Assembly: GCF_014844075.1 (NCBI RefSeq)
Contig: NZ_CP062165.1
Location: 1,302,001-1,366,000, forward strand
From: Paenibacillus sp. JNUCC-31
Lineage (GTDB): Bacteria; Bacillota; Bacilli; Paenibacillales; Paenibacillaceae
Direction: 5' to 3'
Length of the DNA: 64,000 nucleotides
The notes below the pieces were generated by a model. That model was not told the DNA's origin, did no database searches, and saw nothing but the letters and a program-made list of their open reading frames with translations. The position numbers and the translations under genes were made by a program. Shown here one piece after another: positions 27,101 through 38,400 of this stretch. Within the stretch, counting starts at the first letter, position 1, and every line of letters starts with the position of its first letter.

Positions 27101-30100
27101 AAGCCTCGGCTTCGCTCAGCTTCTTCAGCAAGAGCATGCCAACCCCTTCGCCTCTCACATACCCATTCGCTTCGCTTGAGAATGTCTTGCATCGCCCGTC
27201 CTCACATAACATTCCCGCTTTGCTGAAGCTGATCTGTAGCTCTGGCGATACGATTGTATTTACGCCTCCGGCAATGGCCATTTCACAGTCACCACTCTGA
27301 ATAGCCCTTACCGCACGGTGGATGGCAACTAGAGAACTGGAGCAGGCCGTTTCTATCGGTTCGCTCGGTCCGTGAACGTTCAGAAAGTAACTCATTCGGT
27401 TCGGACCCACGGAAGTTGCCAGTCCTGTTGCAGAATATCCTTCTATAGCAGCCTTCGCTTCCTTAATCAAACTGCTATAGCCGCTGTTCATCGTACCCAC
27501 AAAAATACCGGTATTGCTGCCAGACAAGCTTTGAGCTGAGTAGCCCGCATCCTCGATCGCTTTCCAGACATAGGTCATTAAAAGCCGCTGTTGTGGGTCC
27601 ATAAGCTCTGCTTCTTTCGGCGAAATGCCAAAAAAGAGCGGATCGAATTCATCAATCCCATTGATAAATCCGCCCCACTTTGCCTTTGTTTTGTTACCTT
27701 CCGTCATAGGATTTCCGTAGTACGCCTGCCAATCCCAGCGACTTGGTGGGATTTCTGAAATACAGTCCTTGCCTCCGACAAGATTCCCCCAAAATGCATC
27801 CACATCATCTGCCATCGGAAATATGCCGCTCAGACCTATAATGGCGATTGGCTCTTTTTCGGTTTTATCCTTCTGTTTAAGCGTGCTATTAGTGGAGAAA
27901 TTATCATTAGCATGTCCTCGTCGCTGGAACTTCACTGGCTGCTGCTTTTTAGAAGCAGCAGCTGAATTATGATCGACAGAAGAATTCCTTGTAATCTCCC
28001 TATTTGGAGTCTTTTCATCAATTGCAGCAGCATATTCATTGCACATATAACCAGCCAAACCACTCATGGTTGGGTACTCAAAGAAAATTGCAGGCGTCAG
28101 CTCGATCTTGTAATGTTCGTTCAGCTCATTAGTCAATCTCGTAAATGTGATAGAATCGAAACCATATTCCGTCAACAGGGCATGTTCATCGATTTCTTCA
28201 CGCTTCACTTTTAAAATGCTGCAGACCGCTTTCTCAATAAACCCGATTACATTTCGGAATTGAGCATCGTCTGTCTGGTATTCAGACAACACGCCTGGCA
28301 CTTGAACTTCAGTGTGCACAGCTTGAAGCATCCGTTCCCTAATCTGGGATAAACGGCCCTCCATGACCATAACCTGCCCAAGACCCGTAGCGTACGCAAT
28401 ATACAAAGCCTGAATACCAGTCAAAGTATGCATGGGGACGATACCCGCGCTCCGTAGCATCATCTTCTCTGTTTCAGCATCAACTTGCATACCGCCATCC
28501 TGCCAAAGAGGCCAATTAATGGCCAGTGTGTATCCGTGTCGAAGGCCGGATGTAACCAACTGGTTTCGATATCCTGAAAACGCATCCATAAAACCGTTCG
28601 CCGAGGCGTAATCGCTTTGTCCCTGATTACCCAAACTCCCGGCTAGAGAAGAGAACAATATGAAAAAGTCAAGCCGCAGGTCCTTACTAGCTCGATCGAG
28701 ATTAGCCACCCCCGACACCTTTGGTGCAATTACATCCATAAACTCTCCGCTCGACTTATGGATGATATAGTTATCTCGCTTCATCCCTGCGCTGTGAATA
28801 ATGCCATCAAGAGATCCATAGCGCTCACAAATATAATGAATCAAATCATCGACCACGGGTGCATCCGTTACATCCAGCTGCCTGTACTCTACTTGAATAT
28901 TAAACAATTCAAGCTCACGTAGCCATAGATCATCGGTATCCGTCTTGCTGGATCTACCAGTAAGAATCAATACCGCACCCTGTGCTGTACGCGCAATCTC
29001 TTTAGCAAAGATACGGCCCAATCCGCCCAATCCACCAGTAATGAGATATACGCCTTTTGCCTTCCAAGGAATGCACGGCTCTAGCGAACCTTGGTCTACC
29101 TCCGCCCAAGACTCAGTCATTCGTTTACCATTTTGATATCGAATGTGGCGTGAATGGGGTAGGCTTCTGTTTTCGGATAATTTATCTTTGATTACCGTCT
29201 CATCAATGGTATCCAGCTGAATGAGTTGCCCTCGTATCCGGCTATTTTCCATCTCTACTGATCTTAACAAGCCGAGCAATCCAACTAACGGTGCCCCGTC
29301 ATTCTGGGGTGGAACTACAATTTGTATGAGCACTCTACCTACAGGTTTACTACTGATGATTGTCTTAATTTCTTCGAAAGCCTGTAGAGCATACGCTGTA
29401 AACTTCTCATCAATTAAGATGGATGCTGACTCTAATACGACATAACGAGTCCTTTCTAGTGGCATCTTCATGCTGTTTTTAAAGGTTGCTTCCTCCATTC
29501 CGCATAGAAGGACAACATGCTCATCGTCGTCTGATTGTACAGGAAGAAGCCCCGTCGCTTCTTGCCACACGGGTTGAAGCAAAACCAGGTCGTTTTTTAT
29601 AGAGTCCGCCACTTCCACAATTCGAACCGAAAAACCTTTTATACGCACACAGATTTCACCCACGGTGTTATAAATGTGAATATCCATTGTCGTTTTAGTG
29701 CTCGTAGAATCATTGTTGTCGCTATAAGAGATCCTCGACCACATATTGGTGTCTCTACATGGACGAATAAACTCAAGCTCCTCTAATCCGTAAGGCATAA
29801 TACGAATGGCTCTATCGCTACCAATCATCTGGCCAGATGACAGAATAAAACCAATAGATGCCTGCAATGCAGAATCCACAACACTCGGGTGCAAGGTGTA
29901 TTCCTCTGCAGTCTCCGATATGGAATCAGGAAGTATTAACTCGGCCAACACTTCATCCTCGCAAGCATGAAGTCTTTTAATTCCTTTGTGGGCCGGTCCA
30001 TACTTAATATCCATGTTCTCGAACAATTCATAGCATTGCTCCGCATCCAGCACGCTAACCCCGCAACGAATTAACGTCGCTTCAAGATCAAGAGGTGAAT

Positions 30101-32474
30101 GTGTACGAATGGGCTCAATGGAAGCCCACGCACGGCAATACATGACAGGCATCTCATTTGGATCAACGGCTTCACTGTAAATTTCAATTGTCATTCCGTC
30201 GGCTTGACTGTCATTCACTCGAGTATGGACTTCTACAGAATGATTCTGGACGATAAACGGACGCTCCCATATAACGTTTCGTAAGCGAATCGACATCGGA
30301 CCCTTTTCAGGCAATCGCCCAGCGAAACCAGCTGCCTTCAGTGCCATTTCTAAGTAAGCAGCGCCTGGCAACATTCGCTCTCCCCCAATTACATGATGAG
30401 AAAGGAAGAATTCGTTACCACTGAATGTCGAACTGTAACGTTGTTCAAATAAATCGGATGTGTTTAAGTGGAGCAATGGATGAAGTCGCCCGGTAAAATT
30501 CTGTAATGATATTTCCTCTTTGTCTTCTCCAAATTCTTCCAACGATTCTAACTTCGTTAACCAATATCTATTCTTAAGAAAAGGATACGTAGGTAGACTA
30601 ACTCGATAAGGTTGGTCTTCACTGTAAAGTAGGTTCCAGTTTACATTGGCTCCTTTCACCCAAATGTCGGCAACACGATCTAGTTGTTTATTGAGAAGCC
30701 ACACCTCAAGTACTTTGATTGCCTGCGCATCACTCTCGTAGATAACAACTTCATTCCGGCTTTGTTTTGTATTTCCACTGAAAATATCCGCAGTATCATG
30801 ACCATTAACATATGCATCAAACTTTTGAAGAAGGTTGGTCTTTGATTCAGCCTTCACTGCCAAACGGTAATCCATCGGCTCTCGACCGGTCTGTAAAGTA
30901 AATGCCACGTCTCGTAGACTTGTATACCTGTCATTCTTTAACCACTCCATAACGTGCTTTACGTACTGTTGAAGTTGATTTTCGCTTTTGGCTGAAAGAA
31001 CGACTAAAACCGGATCATTGTCATCAGAATTAATATGGGTTTCAGCACCTTTATTCATATATTGTTCAATAACAAAATGAGCATTTGTGCCACTGAATCC
31101 AAACGAGCTCACCCCCGCGCGAAGCGGGGCCTCGTTTTTACTCTCCCATTCCTTCACCTCTGTATTGACATAGAACGGTGATTGCTTAAAATCAAAATGC
31201 TCATTGTGTTTCTCGAAGTTCAATGTCGGAACCAGTTTCCGGTGTTTCATACTAAGTAAAACCTTTTGGATACTAGCAATTCCGGCAGCAGCAGAAGTGT
31301 GGCCTATATTGCTTTTAACCGAACCAATTGCACAGTAGTTCCTTTTATCGGTTTTCTCTCCATATACGGTTGACAATGCCTCCAGCTCAATTGGATCCCC
31401 TAATTTCGTCCCAGTTCCATGCATTTCGACGTAACCGATAGTCTCTGGATCAATACTATATTTCTCGTATATTTCTCGTTCCAGTTCCATTTGGCTATTC
31501 GCACTCGGCGCTGTGATACCGTTTGTTTTGCCATCTTGGTTGAGCCCTGACCCAATAATAACACCATAAATATGATCCTTATCCGCCTCAGCATCTTTTA
31601 ATCTCTTCAACACCAGTGCACCTGCACCTTCTCCAGGAACGAATCCGTTTGCAGTATTGTCGAATGTCTTGCACTGCCCATCCGGTGACAACATGCCCGC
31701 ACCACACATACTAATATAAGATTCCGGTGTCAAATATAGAGTGACGCCACCGACAAGGGCCATATCAATTTCGCCACTTTTCAATGCCTGACAAGCAATA
31801 TGCGCGGCAACCAAAGAGGATGAGCAAGCGGTATCCACTGGAACCGCTGGCCCCTTCAAATTGAGATAATAAGGAAGTCTAGCAGCAGCTATAGCAAAAC
31901 TATTTCCAGTTGTACTATTTGCACCGACCTGGTTCTGATATAGCATAAGACCGTACTCATTACTCATTATTCCGAGGTACACTCCGCATTTAGATCCACT
32001 CAGCTGTTCACGAGAATAACCCGCGTCTTCAAATGCATGATACGCCTCTTGCAGGAACAATCGCTGTTGGGGGTCCATATCTTCCGCTTCGGCAGGCGAA
32101 ATATTAAAAAACAACGGGTCAAAACAATCGATATCATCAAGCATACCGATCCATTTGCAGTACACCTTTCCTCGCTGGGAAAGACGTGGATCATAGTAGT
32201 CTTCGACCTGCCAGCGAGAAGGAGGAATCACTCGGATAGAATTTTTGCCTTGAACAAGGTTGTCCCAATACTGGACCAAATCGGGAGCGTCCGGATATTT
32301 GCCTGACATTCCAATGATGGCAATTGCATCTTCACTGTCAGGTTTCTCCTCGCTGGTTTCAGGAAGTACCGGTGATTTCTCATTAGATGCCGTCAAACTA
32401 GCGAGTTTCATTTTTGCATCTTCCGGACTTATCTCTCCTGCCTCCAAAGCGCGTAGAACGTGCTGAATATTCAT
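24171..32474 (-). CDS. Trans-AT PKS: KS-DH-KR-ACP-KS-KR-ACP(inactive)
   Basis: 2767 residues. Residues 1-30 (NIQHVLRALEAGEISPEDAK) look like an N-terminal docking helix pair. KS1 about 50-470, Cys217 in DTACSSS, EMHGTGT; DH about 660-940 with HVIGGERMLP (His694), YGPAH and HPSVVDSALQ; KR about 960-1370 with TGGLGGLG and QSDYASAN; ACP Ser1441 in YGFDSITF; KS2 about 1530-1960, Cys1711 in ETACSSS, THGTGT; KR about 2200-2640 with GGAGGIG and QSNYVTG. The last ACP has Pro2718 where the phosphopantetheine serine should be (EYGFDPILL). KS1 shares a special signature with KS1 of the 53595-58802 protein; both follow tandem beta-branch ACPs. No AT domain; linkers LPTYPFLKNRYW and LPTYPFAKDRYW. Start ATG with GAGAGGGA 5 nt upstream. 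Confidence 0.93.
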   Translation of the reverse strand: MNIQHVLRALEAGEISPEDAKMKLASLTASNEKSPVLPETSEEKPDSEDAIAIIGMSGKYPDAPDLVQYWDNLVQGKNSIRVIPPSRWQVEDYYDPRLSQRGKVYCKWIGMLDDIDCFDPLFFNISPAEAEDMDPQQRLFLQEAYHAFEDAGYSREQLSGSKCGVYLGIMSNEYGLMLYQNQVGANSTTGNSFAIAAARLPYYLNLKGPAVPVDTACSSSLVAAHIACQALKSGEIDMALVGGVTLYLTPESYISMCGAGMLSPDGQCKTFDNTANGFVPGEGAGALVLKRLKDAEADKDHIYGVIIGSGLNQDGKTNGITAPSANSQMELEREIYEKYSIDPETIGYVEMHGTGTKLGDPIELEALSTVYGEKTDKRNYCAIGSVKSNIGHTSAAAGIASIQKVLLSMKHRKLVPTLNFEKHNEHFDFKQSPFYVNTEVKEWESKNEAPLRAGVSSFGFSGTNAHFVIEQYMNKGAETHINSDDNDPVLVVLSAKSENQLQQYVKHVMEWLKNDRYTSLRDVAFTLQTGREPMDYRLAVKAESKTNLLQKFDAYVNGHDTADIFSGNTKQSRNEVVIYESDAQAIKVLEVWLLNKQLDRVADIWVKGANVNWNLLYSEDQPYRVSLPTYPFLKNRYWLTKLESLEEFGEDKEEISLQNFTGRLHPLLHLNTSDLFEQRYSSTFSGNEFFLSHHVIGGERMLPGAAYLEMALKAAGFAGRLPEKGPMSIRLRNVIWERPFIVQNHSVEVHTRVNDSQADGMTIEIYSEAVDPNEMPVMYCRAWASIEPIRTHSPLDLEATLIRCGVSVLDAEQCYELFENMDIKYGPAHKGIKRLHACEDEVLAELILPDSISETAEEYTLHPSVVDSALQASIGFILSSGQMIGSDRAIRIMPYGLEELEFIRPCRDTNMWSRISYSDNNDSTSTKTTMDIHIYNTVGEICVRIKGFSVRIVEVADSIKNDLVLLQPVWQEATGLLPVQSDDDEHVVLLCGMEEATFKNSMKMPLERTRYVVLESASILIDEKFTAYALQAFEEIKTIISSKPVGRVLIQIVVPPQNDGAPLVGLLGLLRSVEMENSRIRGQLIQLDTIDETVIKDKLSENRSLPHSRHIRYQNGKRMTESWAEVDQGSLEPCIPWKAKGVYLITGGLGGLGRIFAKEIARTAQGAVLILTGRSSKTDTDDLWLRELELFNIQVEYRQLDVTDAPVVDDLIHYICERYGSLDGIIHSAGMKRDNYIIHKSSGEFMDVIAPKVSGVANLDRASKDLRLDFFILFSSLAGSLGNQGQSDYASANGFMDAFSGYRNQLVTSGLRHGYTLAINWPLWQDGGMQVDAETEKMMLRSAGIVPMHTLTGIQALYIAYATGLGQVMVMEGRLSQIRERMLQAVHTEVQVPGVLSEYQTDDAQFRNVIGFIEKAVCSILKVKREEIDEHALLTEYGFDSITFTRLTNELNEHYKIELTPAIFFEYPTMSGLAGYMCNEYAAAIDEKTPNREITRNSSVDHNSAAASKKQQPVKFQRRGHANDNFSTNSTLKQKDKTEKEPIAIIGLSGIFPMADDVDAFWGNLVGGKDCISEIPPSRWDWQAYYGNPMTEGNKTKAKWGGFINGIDEFDPLFFGISPKEAELMDPQQRLLMTYVWKAIEDAGYSAQSLSGSNTGIFVGTMNSGYSSLIKEAKAAIEGYSATGLATSVGPNRMSYFLNVHGPSEPIETACSSSLVAIHRAVRAIQSGDCEMAIAGGVNTIVSPELQISFSKAGMLCEDGRCKTFSSEANGYVRGEGVGMLLLKKLSEAEASGDHIYGVIRGTAENHGGRAASLTAPNPKAQADLLLSAYRQAGIDPGTVTYIETHGTGTSLGDPIEINGLKSAFKTLYQDTGEVNQPERRCGLGSVKSNIGHLELAAGVAGVIKVLLQMKHRKLVKSLHCETINPYIQLKDSPFYIVQEEEEWKALEDEEGNAIPRRAGVSSFGFGGANAHVVIEEYVAQTSNPVKAVRGEQPVIVILSAKNAERLNEQARLLLEAIQRGAIGESELERVAYTLQVGREAMDERLGFTAASLEELKDKLHAYVEGKDEHTDLYTGQARKNKEAMALIGGDEDWQTVAQAWMEKGKYDKLLAFWSKGLSVDWNGLYAGNKPSRMSLPTYPFAKDRYWVIKNEASLGQLSGDRQVSEVDSSSEEFSREVTTEALRLIPIWDEILLPIARRTESTIEEGRIIVINGTMDSKYQIMSYFPQAELIDVDGNDSTAMIKKKLQHGGDIKRIVWLSSTTSTGTIMDGTLLDDQEDILFSGFRIIKAVLELGYETKALRWDVFTVQAHTVRRSEWTNPVDAGIYGLMGTLAREYPSWSMNIVDMEEGAEWPLSDALDLPPDRYGQAWVYRDQRWQRRKLAMIKDTSQTNLEAQRMNGVYVVIGGAGGIGEVWTEHMVRNYKAQVVWIGRRACDEVIQSKLDALAVLGPAPLYLVADASDLVALKQAYIEIKNRFGAIHGVVHAAVDLFDQSIQAMDENRFRNGLKAKTDVSIRLAQVFRHEILDFVLFFSSMNSFVKTPGQSNYVTGCLFKDSVAHRLSLEWSCKVKVMNWGYWGDVGAGASALHRELMNRAGIASIESAEAMEALESLLHGPLDQMVFVKTSDRTSIRGIVGEEVIEIYPETLPADIDIGHVFEDLPDNTFSIALQKHMNSETESTPMLKNLQAFMLKHASVLLQVGLEEIHVDVDLYEYGFDPILLTELVTLVNRTYGIEMTPLALIENPTILSFSRYVEQIYGDAITALQV
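24321..24323 (-). other. Ser to Pro change at the ACP attachment site
   Basis: The codon on the minus strand is CCG (Pro2718), flanked by codons for YGFD and ILLTEL. All other carrier domains in the window have Ser here. A single C to T change would restore TCG. Without the serine, the domain cannot carry 4'-phosphopantetheine. Confidence 0.9.
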
Positions 32475-32493
32475 GGCAATCCCTCTCTTTTAT

Positions 32494-35400
32494 TTACTTG
32501 GAAAGTAAGGAGCTCAACAATTGCTCTGCCTGGTCGATTGGAATGGCTTTTTGGCGAACTTTCTCAAGTACCATTTCCAATGTTAGCGGATTATGAGACG
32601 ACTCCGAATTGTTGTTGGAACTCGACATTGTTCCAGAATGATCGTTACTTTTACTCAATTCAGTCATAAGATAGTTCGAAAACTCCGTAATAGTTGGGTA
32701 ATCGTATATTTTAGTTGCAGTGACATTCGTCCCATACCGTTTATTGATGAGTTGAACCCATTCCACGCCCGTAATCGAATCCATTCCCATTTCGATAAAG
32801 CTCTTCTCTAGCTCAACGTCAGCTCGATTCATAAACAACGTCTCCGCTAGTAAGTCTTTCAACTCTTCCATTAGTGAACCGGATGTCATGGACATCGCTG
32901 TTACCGATTCCTGCTTATTAGTTGTAATATTCGGAACGTTCTCAATAACATCGCCTGGATCTTGTGCCCTATTTGGCAACTCTCCTGCTAAATATATAGA
33001 AAACTCACGCAGGGTCGGATAATCATAGACTCTTGTCGCCGAAATTGAGAGTCCATATCGCTTATTAATAGCTTGAATCCATTCCACACCAATGATAGAG
33101 TCCATTCCCATTTCGATAAAGCTGCGGTCGTAATCAATCTCATGAAGTGACATGAAAAGAGCATCCGCCAGTGTTTGGGCAAGCTCGGCAATAAGCTGCT
33201 CTGCTGTTTGATGGACAGGCAGGACATGTTTTCGTTCCAAAATGGGCGTTAACAAGGGTTCAGGTTTGCTTTCTTCTTTGATTTCAATGGATATTCCCTC
33301 AGACTGAGGAAGCGCAGATAACTCAATCCTTACTGGCTTCTGCGTTGGTGAAACATGTACTATATCCTGCAAACCGCTCAACTGGATGTAATTAGAATCC
33401 GTTTGGGTTGGCGTTACCTCTAGAATAGTTGTAGCTAATGGAGATACCTTGTCGACTGAATCCTTAGAGAAGCTGGTCTCCTCTGCTTCGCGTTTAGCAT
33501 TTACCCAATACCTTTCGTTAGCGAACGGGTAGCTCGGCAGACTTATCCTGCTGGGTTTAGTTGTGTTATACAGCAGAGACCAATCAACTTGATATCCTTT
33601 AACCCACATGGATGCCAGCTTTTCACACTGATCATATTCGCGATTCGGCCAAGCAGATTCGGCAACATTAGGCGTTAATGATTGATTCTTAGATTTAACT
33701 TGTCCGAAATGCATACCAGCCGATTGATTGCCTTCAATGAACTCTTTTAGCCTAATCTCAAGATCACTTACGGAATCAACAACGAACGCAAGGCGCTCCT
33801 CCATGGCTTCCCGTCCTATTTGCAAGGTGTATGCTGCATCCAAAAGATTGTCGTCTGTAATATTTTTCTCCTGGATTTGCGCCACCAGCTGACGAGAGCG
33901 TTCCTTTAACCTGTCAACGTTCTTGGCTGAAAGCACAATTGTGACTGACCTTACCTGTGACCCCGCAGTGCTATTCGTCGAATTCGGTCGATATTCCTCA
34001 ATAATAAGATGGGTGTTTGCACCACCCGCCCCAAACGAAGAAATGCCTGCAATCAGAGGAACTTCCTTATACGCTCCTCCTTGTTCTAAAACTGGTCGGC
34101 GCCATGGCGCACGCTCAGTTTGCAGCTTAAACGGACTGTTTCGGAAGTTAATATCTGGATTAGACTTTTCTGCATGAATCGAAGGAACCAATGTTTCGAA
34201 CTTCATTTGCATAATCACTTTTGTGAGCCCTGCAATTCCCGAGGCACTTTCGCAGTGACCTATATTGGACTTGACCGATCCAATGGCACAATATTGCTTT
34301 TTGCCTGTCCCATCTCCAAAAGCTTTCGAAAGTCCTGCGATCTCAATAGGGTCACCCAAGGCAGTGCCTGTGCCATGTGCCTCCACATAGCTAACCATTT
34401 CAGGTTGAATCCCTGATCTTTTAAGGGCGTCGGTGATTGCTTGATGTTGTGCATTCGGGTTGGGTACGGTATAGCCGTTCGTTTTCCCACCAGAGTTAAT
34501 CGAACCGCCTTTAATTACACCATAAATGTGGTCGCCATCTTCAATAGCCTTGTTCAACGGCTTCAAAATAACGGCACCGACACATTCTCCGTCCACAAAA
34601 CCGTCAGCTTGTTCGCCAAACGCCTTACACCGATCAGTTGGAGAGAGCATTTTAGCTGCAGACAGCTTTATATAATGGACAGGATCAACAATAAGGTTTA
34701 CCCCTCCACATATAACTACATCGCTCATTCCATTAAACAAACTATCCATGCCAAGGATTATAGCTGTCAAAGACGATGAACATGCTGTGTCAACCGCCAT
34801 GCTTGGCCCATTAAAGTTTAAAGTGTAAGATACGCGATTTGCGATGGACCAGTAACTTGCCCCAGTCGGATAATTTCCGTTCATCACACCGACAAATACG
34901 CCAACCTTGCCAGTTTCACTAAGTTTATCTGGCGTGTAACCTGCATCCTCAATACTTGCGTAAGCATTTTGGAGGAACAGACGCTCCTGGGGATCCATCT
35001 GCATCGCTTCTCTCGGAGATATATGGAAAAATTTAGGATCGAAACAATCAATATCTCGAATGAAGCCGCCCCATTTCGTATACATGGATCCGCTTGTTCC
35101 CTTCTCGTCACTGAAGTAACGTTTCCAATCCCAGCGTTCTGGTGGAATCTCCGAAATACAGTTTTCACCTTCCAACAGATTTGTCCAGAACTGATGAGCG
35201 TTCCCTGCCATCGGATATTGGCCAGAAAGACCGATAATAGCAACATCTCGATTAGTCGATTGTGTCCTTACCACATTCTGTTGCTCAGTAGAAGTCTTAC
35301 TCTTAAATCTACTGGTGGGTTGATTAACATGTTTAGCTGGTCCATTCATAACTGAAAGGTTTTTGTTGTTATTTCTTTCAGTTCTTTCTACTTTCACTTT

Positions 35401-38400
35401 GGGTGCAGCTCCGACTAATACTGCCATTTCTTGAGGACGATCATGAATCAAATGCTCGGCCAATGCATCAATTGTTTGATATTCGAAAAACAGTGTACTG
35501 CTTACATCGGACATTACAGTACGGAGCTTATCAGTTAGTCGTACAATCAATATAGAATCAATCCCGTACTTCTCCATCCTCTCGGATGTATCGATACGTT
35601 CTGTTGAAAGTTTCAATGTCTCGCCCACTAGCTGCTTCAGGTAGGCTCGTGTCTTCTCGCGAAGCATCTCTTGCCTCCCTTCCCCGCTGATAGGTTCTAC
35701 AGAATTCTTTGCAGCCACACGCTTATTCAATGGAGTCTCAATAACTGAAGGAATAGAATCGGTTAGCCGTACGACACCGTCGCTCTTAGCAACAACGATC
35801 TGTTGCCCCATTTCTTCGTATTCAACCGCTGGAAAACGAATGCTGTGATAATTTTCTCCTTCCAAAGCCACCTTCCAGGACTTGGATGAAAGAGCAGGAC
35901 TTCCATCGATGCGTAGCCCAGGATCCTCATATAACCACCATCCCTCCAACAATCCAAAAGTAAGGTGAGTAAATAATCGGTTTCCGGCAATCTCATTGAG
36001 AACAAGCAAACCATTTGGACGTAAGGCAGCCTTGACATTGCGTAGAGCAGAACGAATATGTCTAGTGGCATGCAACACATTTGTGGCAATAACCATGTCA
36101 TATGATCCTACATCTACCCCTTGCCCACCAATAGAAAATTCCACATCCAAAATCCTACAATTTACATAAGGCAATCGACTAGCGTACTCGCGCTCCCCAT
36201 GCATGAGAAAAGCCTGTGAAATATCCGTATAACAATACTCTTGTACGTAACTCTGGTAAGGCTTTAGCATTTCAAACATGGTTGCGCTTGTTCCACCCGT
36301 CCCAGCGCCGACTTCCAAAATACGGATTCTCGCATTTGGATCATTTTGGATCCGCTTCTGAATATAGTCAACAGCAGTACGGGCAAGGAAATCGTTGAAA
36401 TAATCCGCCACAGGATTATTTTTATAAATTCCTTCAATTAGCTTCATAGATGAGTTAGGAAACATCAGATCTGTAGCTTTACGGCTTCCGATCAAAATTT
36501 CAGGCAGCGCTCGCAGCATAGTTTCGGCTAATTCGACCTGTGCCCGAATCGTTGGATCATTCATCCAGATCGATTTTTGTGAATCCCACTTTTCCCAAAC
36601 AGCGGCTGCGTTTGACGGTGCTTTTCCCGTGACAAGCCACTGGTTATCCATCTCGTCTGAACGACGTAAATATCCAAGTCTCTCCAGCACATGAAGGCTC
36701 TCTTTGATCCATCGGTTATACTGCTGTTGTGTGCCAGCTCGTAATTCCATTGAATCTATTTGCACTAAAGATTTCTCGAACATAATCATTGATTGCATTT
36801 GACACCAAAGCAATTGGCCCATAAGCTCATTCATCTGAACGACATGATTATGATTAACGGCAATCATTGCCTCACGTCTCATTACCGAATTGTCCAATAC
36901 TCTTTCCTCTTCATGAGAATTGAAGAGAGCTTCTGTATGAGGATAGACGACTATACGCTCATTGGGTTTTATACCTAAAGGTGAGTAATCAGACGTTACT
37001 TTCATGTATGCGATCTGATCAATGGGAGCTTCAAGTACCTTCTCTAGTAAGTCCATTGCCTCCACTGACTCAATCGAACCAATACCCATTCGGCTCATTC
37101 GCTCCCTATACAATTCATCAGCAACAGCGCCGTGGTGTCCCCAATAACCCCAATTGATGACTTTAACCGGACATAACCAACGACTAGATAATCCTCGAGC
37201 AAAAGCATCCTTGAACGCACAACCAGCTACATAATTACTTTGGCCTGGTGTTCCCGCAAAGGCATTAATGGAAGAGAAGAATAAAACAAAATCCAACATT
37301 TCATTTTGAAATGTCTGTTCAATCTGCAGACTCACCTTGGCCTTGGTATTAAACACCGAGATGAAGTTCGACTCATCCATATTCGCAATCATTTGATCTG
37401 CCAACACGATAGCGGCATGAATAACGCCATGAATTTGCTCATGACGCTGTTTGATCCAATTATATGCTTGATGCATCTCAATGCGGTTGGCAGCATTAGC
37501 CTGAATGTAAGTTGGAGCATGACCTAAAGTTGATAAGCGATCAATTTTCGCTTGAATAATAGCATCCTTTTCTCTACGGCCAATCCAGATGATTACAGCT
37601 TGATAGCGGCGTATCATATATTCGCTCCACACTTCGCCGATACCGCCGGCACCGCCAATGACTACGTACACCCCACCTGATCGATACGCAGATTTAATTG
37701 GTTTGGGTAACTCGACTGGGACAAGTTCTCGACGGTACCATTCTGAATGGCGATAGCACCAAGGTAGGCCATCTTTATCAGGAGGAAGAGCTAATACCTC
37801 GCTTAATGGTGGAAATTCTTCCTGATCCGTATCAACTAAACGAACTTTCCAATTCGGATATTCTTTAGCGAGAGATCCAATGAAACCATGGAGACTGGCC
37901 TGATTAGGATCTATAAGTTCACTTTCAAATATCATTTGTGCTTGAGAGGTTATAATAGTAAGTCCTATCTCCTGGCTACCATAGCCCGAACGAAGCAACG
38001 CCTGAATAAATCGGAACGCTAGAATTACCACCTCTGAGCCTTGCATATCCTCACGGTATGGAAGCTCAACTGACTCGTCGCCACTATAAGCAACCCACAC
38101 GAAATGTTTAATCTCTTCGATTTTCGACAACCTGTGACTTATGATATCCGAACTCTCAGAAGGTTTTATTTCAAATGGGACAATTCCTTGAATTTGCCGG
38201 TGCCAGAGCTCCGACTTATACGTTGGTCCTATAACTAACATTGTCCGTTCAGGTTCAACTGGCAATGTTTCTCCTGTTTCCGGTGTTACTGCTCCCCAGA
38301 TTGGTCTTAATAATAACGAAGTATCCGTAGCTGTCTCCCCTTTTAAAGTTTCATTGGGACTAACCGAAACTGATTCCTCCAGGATCCTACATGTAAGACC

